This document shows, piece by piece, positions 36,981-45,481 of a stretch of DNA of 64,000 nt. The notes beneath the pieces were generated by a model. It was not told the origin of the DNA and ran no database searches. It worked only from the letters and a program-made list of their open reading frames with translations. The stretch comes from Solibacillus daqui (GTDB lineage Bacteria; Bacillota; Bacilli; Bacillales_A; Planococcaceae): positions 2,287,501 to 2,351,500 of the forward strand of contig NZ_CP114887.1 of the NCBI RefSeq assembly GCF_028747805.1. Reading direction: 5' to 3'. How positions within the stretch are numbered: the first letter of the stretch is position 1; the number at the start of each line of letters is the position of its first letter. Made by a program: the position numbers and the translations under genes.

Positions 36981-37901
36981 TTAGGTAAATATGAAAATAT
37001 AACAACCTATAACAAATGCTATTATCAGAAGTACCCACGTAGATATTTGATAATTACTTTTCCCAAATTGTCTCCAATGATATAGCACAAATGGCAGGAA
37101 TAATAAAACTCCAAAAAATAACGCGTTTAATGCGCCAAAATAATAGAGACTAAGCCCCTGTACGATCACGACATACATATAAGCCCCTAAGCCCATTACA
37201 AATTTCTTCCAAACTTTCATTGATGTTTGCTTTTTTGTATTTCCTAGTAAATTAAATCGCAAGCACACAGATAGTGCCACAGTGATTACTAGCACAAAAG
37301 TAACTAGCTTTACTAAATTTACAAAAATATTTGAACCTCGCGTTATCTTTTGCAACTGCACACTTTCAGTTGATGTTAGTTCATACATTTTTTTCGTAGC
37401 TGCATCCATCACAAACTGTTCATGTCGGTCATTGATAATCGTTGTCCAATATTGCAAATAACGCTTTGTGCCATCGTCATAAAGCAATATAAAATCTCGA
37501 TAGGCTGACGGTAACTTTTGTTCATCATATAATTGTTTTGACTGACTTACTTGCTTTGCCAGTTGTACTAGCAAATCTAAATCTTTGTTTGCTATTTTAG
37601 ATTTTGAGGTGTAATACCATTTATCAATATTGACAACTGGCTGTTCCGAATGATTAGAAAAATAATAGGCTTTTTGTAATGACGCTGATGCGGCCGCTTG
37701 ATTTGAAAGTGGCTCACTTTTAGTTGTAAACAACGTCATTAAAATAAAAATAAGTGCTATTGCTGTAAAACTCGTTCCAATCAGTTGCAGTTTTTGAAAG
37801 CGTTGTCGATGTTTGATCTTTCCTTTGATTTGATTTAGGCTGTGCATTTGTTGTTCTGATGTTCTTATAGGTGCTTGCAAAATTTTGAATTGTTCATCCA
37901 T
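36981..37901 (-). CDS. membrane protein, likely anti-sigma factor
   Basis: 306 aa from ATG 37901, preceded by GAGGGGTG. It overlaps the end of the sigma gene by 8 bp, the usual sign of an anti-sigma partner. Residues 1-38 are cytoplasmic and Gln/Lys-rich; TM1 is about 39-62 (TSFTAIALIFILMTLF); then about 120 extracytoplasmic residues with WYYTSKSKIANKD; then four hydrophobic segments to the C-terminus. No classic zinc anti-sigma HxxxCxxC motif is visible. Function is inferred from position and topology only. Confidence 0.72.
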   Translation of the reverse strand: MDEQFKILQAPIRTSEQQMHSLNQIKGKIKHRQRFQKLQLIGTSFTAIALIFILMTLFTTKSEPLSNQAAASASLQKAYYFSNHSEQPVVNIDKWYYTSKSKIANKDLDLLVQLAKQVSQSKQLYDEQKLPSAYRDFILLYDDGTKRYLQYWTTIINDRHEQFVMDAATKKMYELTSTESVQLQKITRGSNIFVNLVKLVTFVLVITVALSVCLRFNLLGNTKKQTSMKVWKKFVMGLGAYMYVVIVQGLSLYYFGALNALFFGVLLFLPFVLYHWRQFGKSNYQISTWVLLIIAFVIGCYIFIFT

Positions 37902-38394
37902 CAAGTTCACCCCTCATCCACTTTTGTAACTCCTTCATGCCACGTTCCGTATTATTGCGCACTTTCGCCTCATTCCATCCTAATATATCTGCAGTATCTT
38001 TAATACTCAGTTCTTCAATTTTCCGTAGAACAATCGCTGCACGGTACTCAAACTTCAAATTCGCAATTCCTTCATACAACATTCGAATATCTTCTTTTGT
38101 ATGTAATAACTGTTCTGGTGTTAATGCCAATTGCAAAGGCTGATGCTGTTTTTGAAAGGTGATAAAGCGTATTATTTTTTTACGTTTCATAGCGTCGTAC
38201 ACTAAATTTCTTGCAATTGTTCTTAGCCATGTTAAGGTATTAGATTGTTGACGAAAGGATTGTCTTCCGTTAAACGCACGAATGAATGTCTCTTGCATTA
38301 AATCTTCGGCAAGTGATGCATCTAACGTCAGAAAATAAATAAACCGAAAAATATTGTCATGATAACGTGCATAATCTTGTTCCAAATCAAACAT
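37894..38394 (-). CDS. ECF-type RNA polymerase sigma factor
   Basis: 166 aa. Region 2 lies in about residues 8-75, including the promoter-melting segment EDLMQETFIRAF and NTLTWLRTIARNLVYD. Region 4 is about 105-160 with IVLRKIEELSIKDTADILGWNEAKVRNNTERGMKEL as the -35-binding helix-turn-helix. Strong AAGGAGG before the ATG. The downstream overlapping membrane protein is probably its regulator. Most like SigM/SigV/SigW-type envelope-stress factors of Bacilli. I cannot identify its recognition sequence in this window with confidence. Confidence 0.9.
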   Translation of the reverse strand: MFDLEQDYARYHDNIFRFIYFLTLDASLAEDLMQETFIRAFNGRQSFRQQSNTLTWLRTIARNLVYDAMKRKKIIRFITFQKQHQPLQLALTPEQLLHTKEDIRMLYEGIANLKFEYRAAIVLRKIEELSIKDTADILGWNEAKVRNNTERGMKELQKWMRGELDG

Positions 38395-38473
38395 ACTGCG
38401 CCTCCTTCCTTAATACTTAGACGACTGAACAATTCATTTTACTCAAACATTGTAAAATATTTTTCCAATAAAA

Positions 38474-38508
38474 AGGAGCCCTTACAAATTTACATTGTAA
38501 GAACTCCT
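38474..38508 (-). terminator. intrinsic terminator of the ABC exporter operon
   Basis: Arms AGGAGCCCTTACAA (38474-38487) and TTGTAAGAACTCCT (38495-38508), followed on the minus strand by TTTTTATTGG. Confidence 0.85.
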
Positions 38509-38562
38509 GCTATTTATCCCGCATTAAAGGACCATAAATATCCCACTTATCAAAGTATCATT

Positions 38563-39501
38563 TTATGCTGTGACATCACGTTTCATAAAGTAACCAAATG
38601 TAATGGCTAGGAAAAGGATGGCATACACAATATTCACTACGACCGAGTAGCCAAGTGTTAACCCTTCAATCATCGGGCTACTTCCAGGTATATAGTACGA
38701 TAAATCATTCGCAAACCAAATGTATTTTGCAAAATCGTATTTCGATAAAAACATTGTCGCTGTTTGGCCCATTAATAATATGAATAGCGATAAACTTACT
38801 GCTAATGTACTTGAACCAAATAATGAACCAACCATAAACGCAAAAATCGTTGTCATTAAAATCGAAGCTAGTGAATAGCCAATTATTGCAAAATATTCGC
38901 TTTCCATTGCTTGCTCTACTACTTGGCCGTTAACGATAGATAGTGTAATGGCGTTATCATTATTAAATAATAGGAAGCCAAGCACTGCTGTAAATGTACA
39001 GGCAATCACTAATAACGTAAGGCCATAAAGTAATGAAGCAACCAATTTTGACAACAAGATTTTCCAACGTGCCACTGGACGCGTTAATAACATTTTTATC
39101 GTCCCTGTACCAAATTCATTCGAAACAATCCCTGCTGCAATTACCGTTGTAAAAATACTAATCATCATAATCGATATACTTAAAGTAAAATTCAAATGCT
39201 CATTTAGGCTCATTGATTGTGCAGATGGTAAATCTTTTGCGATACGGTATTCTATTTTTGCAATTTCCTCATTGTAATAGGATAGATCTTCACCATTAGC
39301 TTGTGCAGCTGATGCCAACTCTTTATATTCTGCTAAATGAACCTCGTTCGCCTTGAGACGTTCAGCTTCAGTACCAGAAGGTTCTTCATAATATTTATTA
39401 ATCCCTGTCACCAATGCTAATAACCCTAATACAATAACAAGCATAATCCAGGCGTTTTTTTGCGACCACATTTTAATCCATTCATTTTTAACGTATTGCA
39501 T
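38563..39501 (-). CDS. ABC-2 type permease (bacitracin-exporter-like)
   Basis: 312 aa from ATG 39501 after GGTGGAGGTG. The cytoplasmic N-terminus and TM1 (NAWIMLVIVLGLLALVTGI) are followed by an outside acidic helical loop of about 60 residues, then five TM segments. FGTGTIKMLLTRPVARWKILLSK is the conserved ABC-2 loop. It overlaps the end of the ATPase gene by 14 bp, so the pair is coupled. Similar to BcrB/YxlG-type permeases used for lantibiotic or bacitracin resistance; substrate not deducible. Confidence 0.88.
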   Translation of the reverse strand: MQYVKNEWIKMWSQKNAWIMLVIVLGLLALVTGINKYYEEPSGTEAERLKANEVHLAEYKELASAAQANGEDLSYYNEEIAKIEYRIAKDLPSAQSMSLNEHLNFTLSISIMMISIFTTVIAAGIVSNEFGTGTIKMLLTRPVARWKILLSKLVASLLYGLTLLVIACTFTAVLGFLLFNNDNAITLSIVNGQVVEQAMESEYFAIIGYSLASILMTTIFAFMVGSLFGSSTLAVSLSLFILLMGQTATMFLSKYDFAKYIWFANDLSYYIPGSSPMIEGLTLGYSVVVNIVYAILFLAITFGYFMKRDVTA

Positions 39502-40393
39502 CGATCGCACCTCCACCTGTCATTTCAATAAATTGATCTTCTAAACGTTTTTGTACAGGCTGAATCGAGTATAAATCAATGCCCGCTTCCACTAGTTGAC
39601 GCACAATTGCTGGCACTTCTTCTTTCGTTAAATCAAGTAAGAAGCCTGTATTTTGCTTTGTTAGCTTGTCACCAAACAGCGCAATTGCCTGCTCTTGCTG
39701 ACCAACTTCTATCAAGTACTGTGTTGCAGCCTGTTGCTCTAGCTCGCGTAAATCGATTAATTCGCCATTTTGAATAACAGCTATTCGGTCAACCATCAGC
39801 TCAATTTCTGATAATAGGTGACTTGATACAACGATCGCCACATTATCCTCAGTAGCAATTCGTCGTAAGTACATACGAAATTCGCGAATACCTGCTGGAT
39901 CTAGTCCGTTTGTTGGCTCATCTAAAATCAAAAATTTCGGACGGTGTAGCATTGCTTGTGCCAAACCAAGTCGTTGACGCATCCCCAGTGAATACGTTTT
40001 TACTTTTTCATGAATACGGTTTTCTAAGCCCACTTGAGCAACGACCTCATCAATGCGCTCTTTCGTAACCCCTTTATGCATACGGGCAAAGTGCTGCAAG
40101 TTTTTATAGCCCGTCATATACTTATACATTTCAGGATTTTCTACAATTACCCCTACATGACTAATCGCCTCCTCGTACTTCTTAGAAAGCGAATGACCAT
40201 CGATAATTACTTCCCCTTCAGACGGATGCATCAGACCCGTCATCATTCGAATGGTTGTTGTTTTCCCTGCACCATTTGGCCCTAAAAATCCGGTAATTTG
40301 ACCAGGGTAAAACGTTAAATTCAAGTTTTTAATAATATGCTTGCCTTTAATCGTTTTGTTCAAATTCTTAATTTCTACAATTGGTTGTGTCAC
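39488..40393 (-). CDS. ABC transporter ATP-binding protein (BcrA-like)
   Basis: 301 aa. Walker A GPNGAGKTT near residues 38-46, signature YSLGMRQRLGLAQAM (an LSxGMxQR variant common in BcrA), Walker B FLILDEPTNGLDP, switch VVSSHLLSE. A C-terminal ~80-residue extension follows, as in BcrA/CcmA-type exporters. GTG start with AGGTGG upstream. Works with the overlapping permease gene to export an antimicrobial or lipid-like compound (family inference). Confidence 0.9.
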   Translation of the reverse strand: MTQPIVEIKNLNKTIKGKHIIKNLNLTFYPGQITGFLGPNGAGKTTTIRMMTGLMHPSEGEVIIDGHSLSKKYEEAISHVGVIVENPEMYKYMTGYKNLQHFARMHKGVTKERIDEVVAQVGLENRIHEKVKTYSLGMRQRLGLAQAMLHRPKFLILDEPTNGLDPAGIREFRMYLRRIATEDNVAIVVSSHLLSEIELMVDRIAVIQNGELIDLRELEQQAATQYLIEVGQQEQAIALFGDKLTKQNTGFLLDLTKEEVPAIVRQLVEAGIDLYSIQPVQKRLEDQFIEMTGGGAIDAIR

Positions 40394-40565
40394 CTATTCC
40401 ACCTACTCTTTCTTTCGTAAAACGTATAATAGCTATTACCATTCCCTTCATACATACGTATTAAAAGGAAAATAGTTTCAAAAAAGATGAAATTTCCATT
40501 TTTCATTCTTTTATAATTACTCATTTCTGTAAATGTGACGAGTAATTCACCGTTTCACAACAAAC

Positions 40566-40604
40566 AAAAAGCCCCGTCAAATTCTTTTTTCGACGAGGCA
40601 AAAA
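40566..40604 (-). terminator. intrinsic terminator of the acetyltransferase gene
   Basis: Arms GCCCCGTC (40571-40578) and GACGAGGC (40592-40599), with a T run on the minus strand. Just after the stop codon. Confidence 0.8.
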
Positions 40605-41156
40605 TTATTTATATTCACCAATCCATTCATCTGCAAGTAACCCATACACCGCATGATCTACATAATGGTCATATAGCCATTCAGCATTGCGAATTGTTCC
40701 TTCAAACATAAAGCCTAAACGCTCCGCAATGTGACGGCTTTTTTTATTGCCCTCTGCAGCACGGATTTCTACTTTTTCCAATTTATATTCATGAAAGGCA
40801 ATATCAATCATTCCTTTTGCCGCGCGTGTCATAATGCCTTCTCCCTGGAAGTTTTCATCTAAAAAGTATCCGATTTCGCATTTTTTTAACGACCAATTGA
40901 TTGTGTTGATAGAGATTTTGCCAACAAATTGTCCTTTATAGTAAATTGCTGTATCGAGCCCTTCACGTTTAGCAAAACGTTCTAGATTATACCCAGCAAA
41001 TTTGCGTGATTCTTCTACCGTTTTTGTATTGTCTACCCAGCCTAGCCATTCGCGTAAATAATCACGAGAACGGTCTACAAATGCAAAGATTTCCTCTGCA
41101 TCTTGTTGCGTTACAAGCTTTAATTGAATCTCATTATCGACCTCATAAAAAAACAT
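40605..41156 (-). CDS. GNAT acetyltransferase, RimL/YdaF-like
   Basis: 183 aa single-domain N-acetyltransferase. The RimJ/RimL group signs are LREWLGWVD near residue 35, the motif A segment GYFLDENFQGEGIMTRAAKGMIDIAF (acetyl-CoA pyrophosphate loop), and EIRAAEGNKKSRHIAERLGFMFEGTIRNAEWL. B. subtilis YdaF is the closest family I know and is annotated as a putative ribosomal-protein or peptide Ser/Thr acetyltransferase. Target here is unknown. Stand-alone gene. Confidence 0.88.
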   Translation of the reverse strand: MFFYEVDNEIQLKLVTQQDAEEIFAFVDRSRDYLREWLGWVDNTKTVEESRKFAGYNLERFAKREGLDTAIYYKGQFVGKISINTINWSLKKCEIGYFLDENFQGEGIMTRAAKGMIDIAFHEYKLEKVEIRAAEGNKKSRHIAERLGFMFEGTIRNAEWLYDHYVDHAVYGLLADEWIGEYK

Positions 41157-41367
41157 ACATGCTCTCCCCTAATCTAAAAACAAAGAATTCTATAGTATTT
41201 TTCTAATCATATAGAGCGATTGTTTTTTATGCAATAGTTTAACATGATTCTTTTGTTCGAATTGTGTAAGTATTCTTCGAATAATGACTTGAGCTCATCT
41301 TATTTTCTAGAATTTCACAATTTTTCCCGAGAATATTTTGGTAAAATAATTCCAAGGGGTGAACACA

Positions 41368-42639
41368 ATGGAAACACTTGAGCAACAATGGGGAAAATTA
41401 ATCAAATATACACGCCAGCAAAAAAAGCTTAAGCAGGATGATGTCGCATTCGGCATTTGTACACCGTCCTATTTAAGTCGTATCGAAAATGGGATTGTCA
41501 TTGCCGAATATGCTTTGTACGAGCAATTATTCAATCGACTTAGCATTAGTTTAACCGAAACGATGCATCAAGAGCAGCACTTCTTACAGGCGTATGAAGT
41601 CATTTACGAAAAGCTTTTATCAAACGATTCGCTTTCTGACGAAGAAATCAAACTGCTTCAAGAATACGAGCAAACATTCCAGCTATTTGATCATCAGCTA
41701 ATTGCTAAGCTCATTTATTGCCGTTATTTACTCTCGATTAAGCAAGATAAAATGGCTAGCTCTATTTTAAACGAGCTAGAGCCGTTTATTCCATATAATA
41801 CTGACCGTATGACATCACTTTATATCGCGATAACAGCATTTGCACACCTGTCCTTTTTAGAGTTTAAACAGTTAGCCGATCGAGAACAAAATAACTTCAA
41901 CGCACAGCTCTTGATACGGGCAAGTGATTTTGAGCAGGCAAATTATCATTATCATGTTGCATTTGCCAATCACCGAAGCTATCAATTTCAAAAAGCACTA
42001 GATCATATTGAATTGGCGACAAATCATATCAGTCATTTATTTAAACCACTATTTCAACTAAAGCTTTATTCTATGAAAGGTGTCATTTTCAATGATTTAA
42101 ATCGCTTTAACGAAGCATTAAACGAATATAACGCTGGATTAAATTTACTGAACCATGTGCCATCTATTCAAACACCTATGCAATTTAGTTCAATATATAA
42201 CAATATTGCGTATTGCTATGAATGCCAAAAGGATTTCGAAAAAGCCTGTAAGCATTATGCACTAGCGCAGCACTATGAGCACGATTTACATTCCGTCATT
42301 AATTGGATGCGCACATGTTATCAGTTGCAAGATTTTACACAGCTAAATCACTTATTAAATAAGTACGACAAAGCCCAATTTTCTGTTCCACACCATTTAC
42401 ACCAACGCGCACTCCTTGCCTATGCATGTGAAAAAGAATGTTCAATATCCGACCTCAAACAATTAGAGGAACAAGCATTTCCGCATTTTGAACAGCAACA
42501 ATATTTTGCACTCACTCTTTTTTACGCACCACTTTGGGCAGGATTTTATGAAAACTTACATGCATATAAACAAGCAAGTAATTGCTATCAATTAGCGCTA
42601 CAGGCTAGTGAAAAAATTCGCGAACGAATGAGCAAATAG
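41368..42639 (+). CDS. XRE-family regulator with TPR-like C-terminal domain
   Basis: 423 aa from ATG 41368, with AAGGGG 8 nt upstream. Residues about 8-65 are an XRE helix-turn-helix (YTRQQKKLKQDDVAFGICTP and SYLSRIENG). The rest is all-helical with tetratricopeptide-like repeats (SMKGVIFNDLNRFNEALNEYNAGL; YNNIAYCYECQKDFEKACKHYALA). This HTH-plus-TPR layout is shared by Rgg/PlcR/PrgX-type peptide-responsive (RRNPP) regulators. It lies 9 bp upstream of an MFS exporter and probably controls it. Peptide binding is inference: no signal-peptide gene was found beside it. Confidence 0.82.
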   Translation: METLEQQWGKLIKYTRQQKKLKQDDVAFGICTPSYLSRIENGIVIAEYALYEQLFNRLSISLTETMHQEQHFLQAYEVIYEKLLSNDSLSDEEIKLLQEYEQTFQLFDHQLIAKLIYCRYLLSIKQDKMASSILNELEPFIPYNTDRMTSLYIAITAFAHLSFLEFKQLADREQNNFNAQLLIRASDFEQANYHYHVAFANHRSYQFQKALDHIELATNHISHLFKPLFQLKLYSMKGVIFNDLNRFNEALNEYNAGLNLLNHVPSIQTPMQFSSIYNNIAYCYECQKDFEKACKHYALAQHYEHDLHSVINWMRTCYQLQDFTQLNHLLNKYDKAQFSVPHHLHQRALLAYACEKECSISDLKQLEEQAFPHFEQQQYFALTLFYAPLWAGFYENLHAYKQASNCYQLALQASEKIRERMSK

Positions 42640-42648
42640 AGGTGATGT

Positions 42649-43845
42649 ATGAACTATAAAAAAGAGTATTTTCTATTGTGGATTGGTCAAGGTATTTCAA
42701 GACTTGGCAGTTGGATTTATTTAATTGCATTGAATTTAACAGTCTGGCATATGACCGAATCCCCCACTATGGTTGCTGGTTTGTATATGATTGGCCCAAT
42801 TGCTCGAATTGTTGCAAGCTTCTTTGTTGGCTCAATTGTAGATCGCTCAAATAAACGTATTATTCTTATATTGAGCGATGTGTTTCGAGCAATAGTTGTA
42901 TTTATGATACCTTTTGCACCATCTATATGGATAATTTTTAGCTTTGTATTTTTAACAAATATTTCCGCAAGTTTTGCACAACCAAGCAGTACTTATATGA
43001 TTACTAAATTGGTTACCGAGCAGGACCGACCGCGTTTCAATGCGATTAATAGTATTTTAAGTTCAGGTAGTTTTATGATTGGTCCTGCACTTAGTGGCAT
43101 AATTATTGCAATGACAAATACATCTATCACGATTTGGGTGAACAGTTGTATGTTATTAATTAGTGCCTATTTTATGTACTTGTTACCTAATATCTCACAG
43201 CGTGTTACGGACGGACAAAAAATCATTTCTCCAACCGTTCTACGTAAAGATTTTCAGGTTGTATGGCAGGTGATGTCACAGCATCGAAGCTTGTTACAAT
43301 TTTTCGTGTTGTATAGCTGCGTCTTGATGATTGCCCATGCACTTGATTCACAGGAGATGTCATTTTTAAAAGATTTCCACCATGTTTCTGATGCATCTTA
43401 TGGTGTCATTGTTGGGGTTACTGGGATTGGCTCTATTGTTGGGGGCATTGCAGCGGCAAGCTTTGTCAGGAAGCTATCAATCTCAACTTATATTGGAGCT
43501 GGGCTATTATTGACTTTAGCTTGCTATACGATATTTTATGGTTCACCCAATCTAATACTTGCGATTATTGCTTTCATCCTACTTGGCTTTTTCATGTCGT
43601 TTAGCAATACCGGGTATGCGACTATCTATCAAAATAGGGTTCCAACTGAAATTTTGGGGAGATTTACAAGTGCACTTTCGCTATTTGAGAGCATATTACA
43701 AATTATTATAACGCTAATAATCGGATTATGTGCACAATGGTTTTCAATCCAACTGGCGACAAGCATGTTCTCCTTAATAGCGTTTACTTTAGCTTGTGTG
43801 CTATATCGCTTTATAAGCGTTAACAAAAATAGGATAGGGGTATAA
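42649..43845 (+). CDS. MFS exporter (antibiotic-efflux MFS_3 type)
   Basis: 398 aa, about 12 TM segments. The loop 2-3 motif GSIVDRSNKR and the segment LSSGSFMIGPALSGIIIAMTN in TM5 (motif C-like) fit the drug-efflux MFS group typified by macrolide exporters of Bacilli. It begins 9 bp after the XRE-TPR regulator gene, with AGAGGTGATGT as ribosome site, so the regulator and the pump are an operon. Substrate unknown. A 57-aa zinc-ribbon gene follows 5 bp after it. Confidence 0.88.
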   Translation: MNYKKEYFLLWIGQGISRLGSWIYLIALNLTVWHMTESPTMVAGLYMIGPIARIVASFFVGSIVDRSNKRIILILSDVFRAIVVFMIPFAPSIWIIFSFVFLTNISASFAQPSSTYMITKLVTEQDRPRFNAINSILSSGSFMIGPALSGIIIAMTNTSITIWVNSCMLLISAYFMYLLPNISQRVTDGQKIISPTVLRKDFQVVWQVMSQHRSLLQFFVLYSCVLMIAHALDSQEMSFLKDFHHVSDASYGVIVGVTGIGSIVGGIAAASFVRKLSISTYIGAGLLLTLACYTIFYGSPNLILAIIAFILLGFFMSFSNTGYATIYQNRVPTEILGRFTSALSLFESILQIIITLIIGLCAQWFSIQLATSMFSLIAFTLACVLYRFISVNKNRIGV

Positions 43846-43850
43846 AAACT

Positions 43851-44024
43851 ATGTTTCGATACGAAACGATTTGTTATTGTTGTAAAAAGGTTTTTTTCGT
43901 TGAAGAAGGCTCGAACAAATATCGATTATTTAAGCAAAATATGCAAGGAAAATATTCATGCGAGCAATGTGATGCAAAAGTATATCAAGAGGCTCGCGCA
44001 CAATTATTTAGTAAATTAACTTAA
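43851..44024 (+). CDS. small zinc-ribbon protein, YlaI/DUF2197-like
   Basis: 57 aa, below the usual size cut-off. CYCC near residues 8-11 and CEQC near 37-40 form a two-knuckle zinc site, with basic residues between. The layout resembles the YlaI/DUF2197 small zinc-ribbon family of Bacilli; that name is from memory. ATAGGGG precedes the ATG and the gene starts 5 bp after the MFS stop, so it is the third cistron of the regulator-pump operon. Ends at the hairpin at 44030-44065. Function unknown. Confidence 0.65.
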   Translation: MFRYETICYCCKKVFFVEEGSNKYRLFKQNMQGKYSCEQCDAKVYQEARAQLFSKLT

Positions 44025-44029
44025 AAAAC

Positions 44030-44065
44030 GGGGTGTGCTTCGTCAAATAACCTTCAGCACACCCC
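44030..44065. terminator. bidirectional terminator
   Basis: Arms GGGGTGTGCT (44030-44039) and AGCACACCCC (44056-44065) between convergent genes. On the minus strand a clear T run follows; on the plus strand the tail is weaker. Confidence 0.85.
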
Positions 44066-44094
44066 TATTAAATCAAAAGCCATAAAACACGGTC

Positions 44095-44976
44095 TTAATT
44101 CTGCATATTAACTTGAAGCTTCCTTACCTTTGGCGGTGTATAGTTCGCTGCTAACACACCCACAAAAATAAAGAGTGCCCCTAGCATTTCTTGTCCGTTC
44201 ATTCTCTCATTTAAAAATACAAAGGCAAACATGGCCGCAAAGATTGGTTCAAGCGAAAAGATGAACCCTGTCGACACTGCGTTTGTGTACTTTTGTGCAA
44301 TAGACTGTAATATAATTGCAAAGGCTGAACAAAAAATCGCTAACATAAACAACGAGCCCCACCCATTTGCAGTTTGTGGTAATACGAGCGGTTCATTTAA
44401 CAATGCTCCAATTAAGCTAAAGAAACCTGTGAAAAATAATTGAAACACACCAAGCTGTAAACTATCATGCTTTAGAACGAAATGATTATTCAAAATAATA
44501 TGTACAGCATATAAAAACGCCGTTATTAAACATAGCGCCATGCCAAAGCTAATCGAAAACGAACCCTTTAACGATAAAAGCCCTAAGCCAACTAATGTGA
44601 TTATTCCCCCTGTTATGACTTGTCGAGTTGGTAATTTACGTGTTATACCAATCATTAATAATGGAATAATAATAACTGTCGTTGCTATTAAAAATCCTGC
44701 AACAGAGGCATCTGTAATTCTTAGTGCATAGCCAAATAATATACAAACTAATGCCATAATAGAACCAAGTAAGCTACTCGCCAAAATAGTTTGTGCTGTA
44801 ACCTGTTTAATTCGTTTCCAAAATACGATTGCCGTAATGACAAACGCTATTAAAAAACGGTAGGCAATCAATGTAAATGGCTCTAGCTCCATCACAGCTG
44901 TTTTTGTAAATAAATACGATGCTCCCCACGCTACCGTAACTAGTACTAATAAAAAATTCGCTTTTTTAATACTCAC
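44095..44976 (-). CDS. EamA/DMT-family transporter
   Basis: 293 aa from GTG 44976 with AAAGGAG upstream; the longer reading to 45021 lacks a site. Two EamA repeats, ten TM segments. The first repeat opens LLVLVTVAWGASYLFTKTAV; the second starts near residue 150 with LCLITAFLYAVHIILNNHFV. The final repeat has SLEPIFAAMFAFVFLNERMNGQEMLGALFIFVG, typical of RhaT/EamA metabolite exporters. Substrate unknown. Convergent with the zinc-ribbon gene. Confidence 0.88.
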   Translation of the reverse strand: MSIKKANFLLVLVTVAWGASYLFTKTAVMELEPFTLIAYRFLIAFVITAIVFWKRIKQVTAQTILASSLLGSIMALVCILFGYALRITDASVAGFLIATTVIIIPLLMIGITRKLPTRQVITGGIITLVGLGLLSLKGSFSISFGMALCLITAFLYAVHIILNNHFVLKHDSLQLGVFQLFFTGFFSLIGALLNEPLVLPQTANGWGSLFMLAIFCSAFAIILQSIAQKYTNAVSTGFIFSLEPIFAAMFAFVFLNERMNGQEMLGALFIFVGVLAANYTPPKVRKLQVNMQN

Positions 44977-45271
44977 TGATAAAACTCCTTTTAGAAATGA
45001 ACAAGCTGCTACATTTTGCAAACTGTTATTATTTCAAATAAACAAAACTGTTACCATCATAACAAGAATTTCGATAGCCGAAAAAAATTTTTTTCTGTAT
45101 ATTTAGTTATTCAGTAGCTTTTATCCGCAATCAACTGAAACTATCCAATTTCGAGCGAAAACTGGACAACTATTTTTCACTATTGATTTGATCTAAAACA
45201 AAATCTACGAATAACATTTTGTTTTTCTTTTTGCATATTCAAATGTTAGGGACGTAATCTAAATAAAGATC
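44977..45271. other. intergenic region upstream of the EamA gene
   Basis: About 300 bp without a gene. AT-rich with a poly-T/A tract near 45086-45097. It should contain the minus-strand promoter of the EamA gene, but I see no confident -35/-10 pair. The hairpin and repeat features at 45274-45476 follow. Confidence 0.4.
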
Positions 45272-45273
45272 AA

Positions 45274-45297
45274 CCCGAAAAGTATATACTTTTCGGG
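45274..45297. repeat. perfect 24-bp palindrome
   Basis: CCCGAAAAGTAT followed immediately by its reverse complement, with the flanks TCAA...CTGA extending partial pairing. It stands alone in a gene-poor gap, 450 bp from any convergent stop codon. It could be a transcript-end hairpin or a protein-binding site. Confidence 0.6.
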
Positions 45298-45407
45298 CTG
45301 ACCATCGTTCATGTGTTAAATAAACCGCTTAAGGGCAGTGCTTCTGCGGTGGTTAGAAGGAAAGAGCGAATGCTAAAAGCGTCAAATCCTTTGACAACGC
45401 ATCCATG

Positions 45408-45476
45408 ACTAGCTTCGCGCTAGCCTCCAACCTCGGCGCAAGGATTTGTCCCAGAAATACTTCTAGGACAAATCCT
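45408..45476. repeat. intergenic repeat/terminator element, copy B
   Basis: Same layout as copy A at 35013-35083: hairpin CTAGC-ttcgc-GCTAG, a short CCTCGGCGCA linker, then arms AAGGATTTGTCC (45440-45451) and GGACAAATCCTT (45467-45478), again with CCAGAAAT in the loop. It lies just past the permease stop and can end that minus-strand transcript. The two copies share block order and most positions, so they are homologous elements. Confidence 0.6.
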
Positions 45477-45481
45477 TCTAA

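Noticed and set aside
40394-40560. Promoter or operator between the ATPase and acetyltransferase genes
   Set aside because: AT-rich and unremarkable; no motif strong enough to report.
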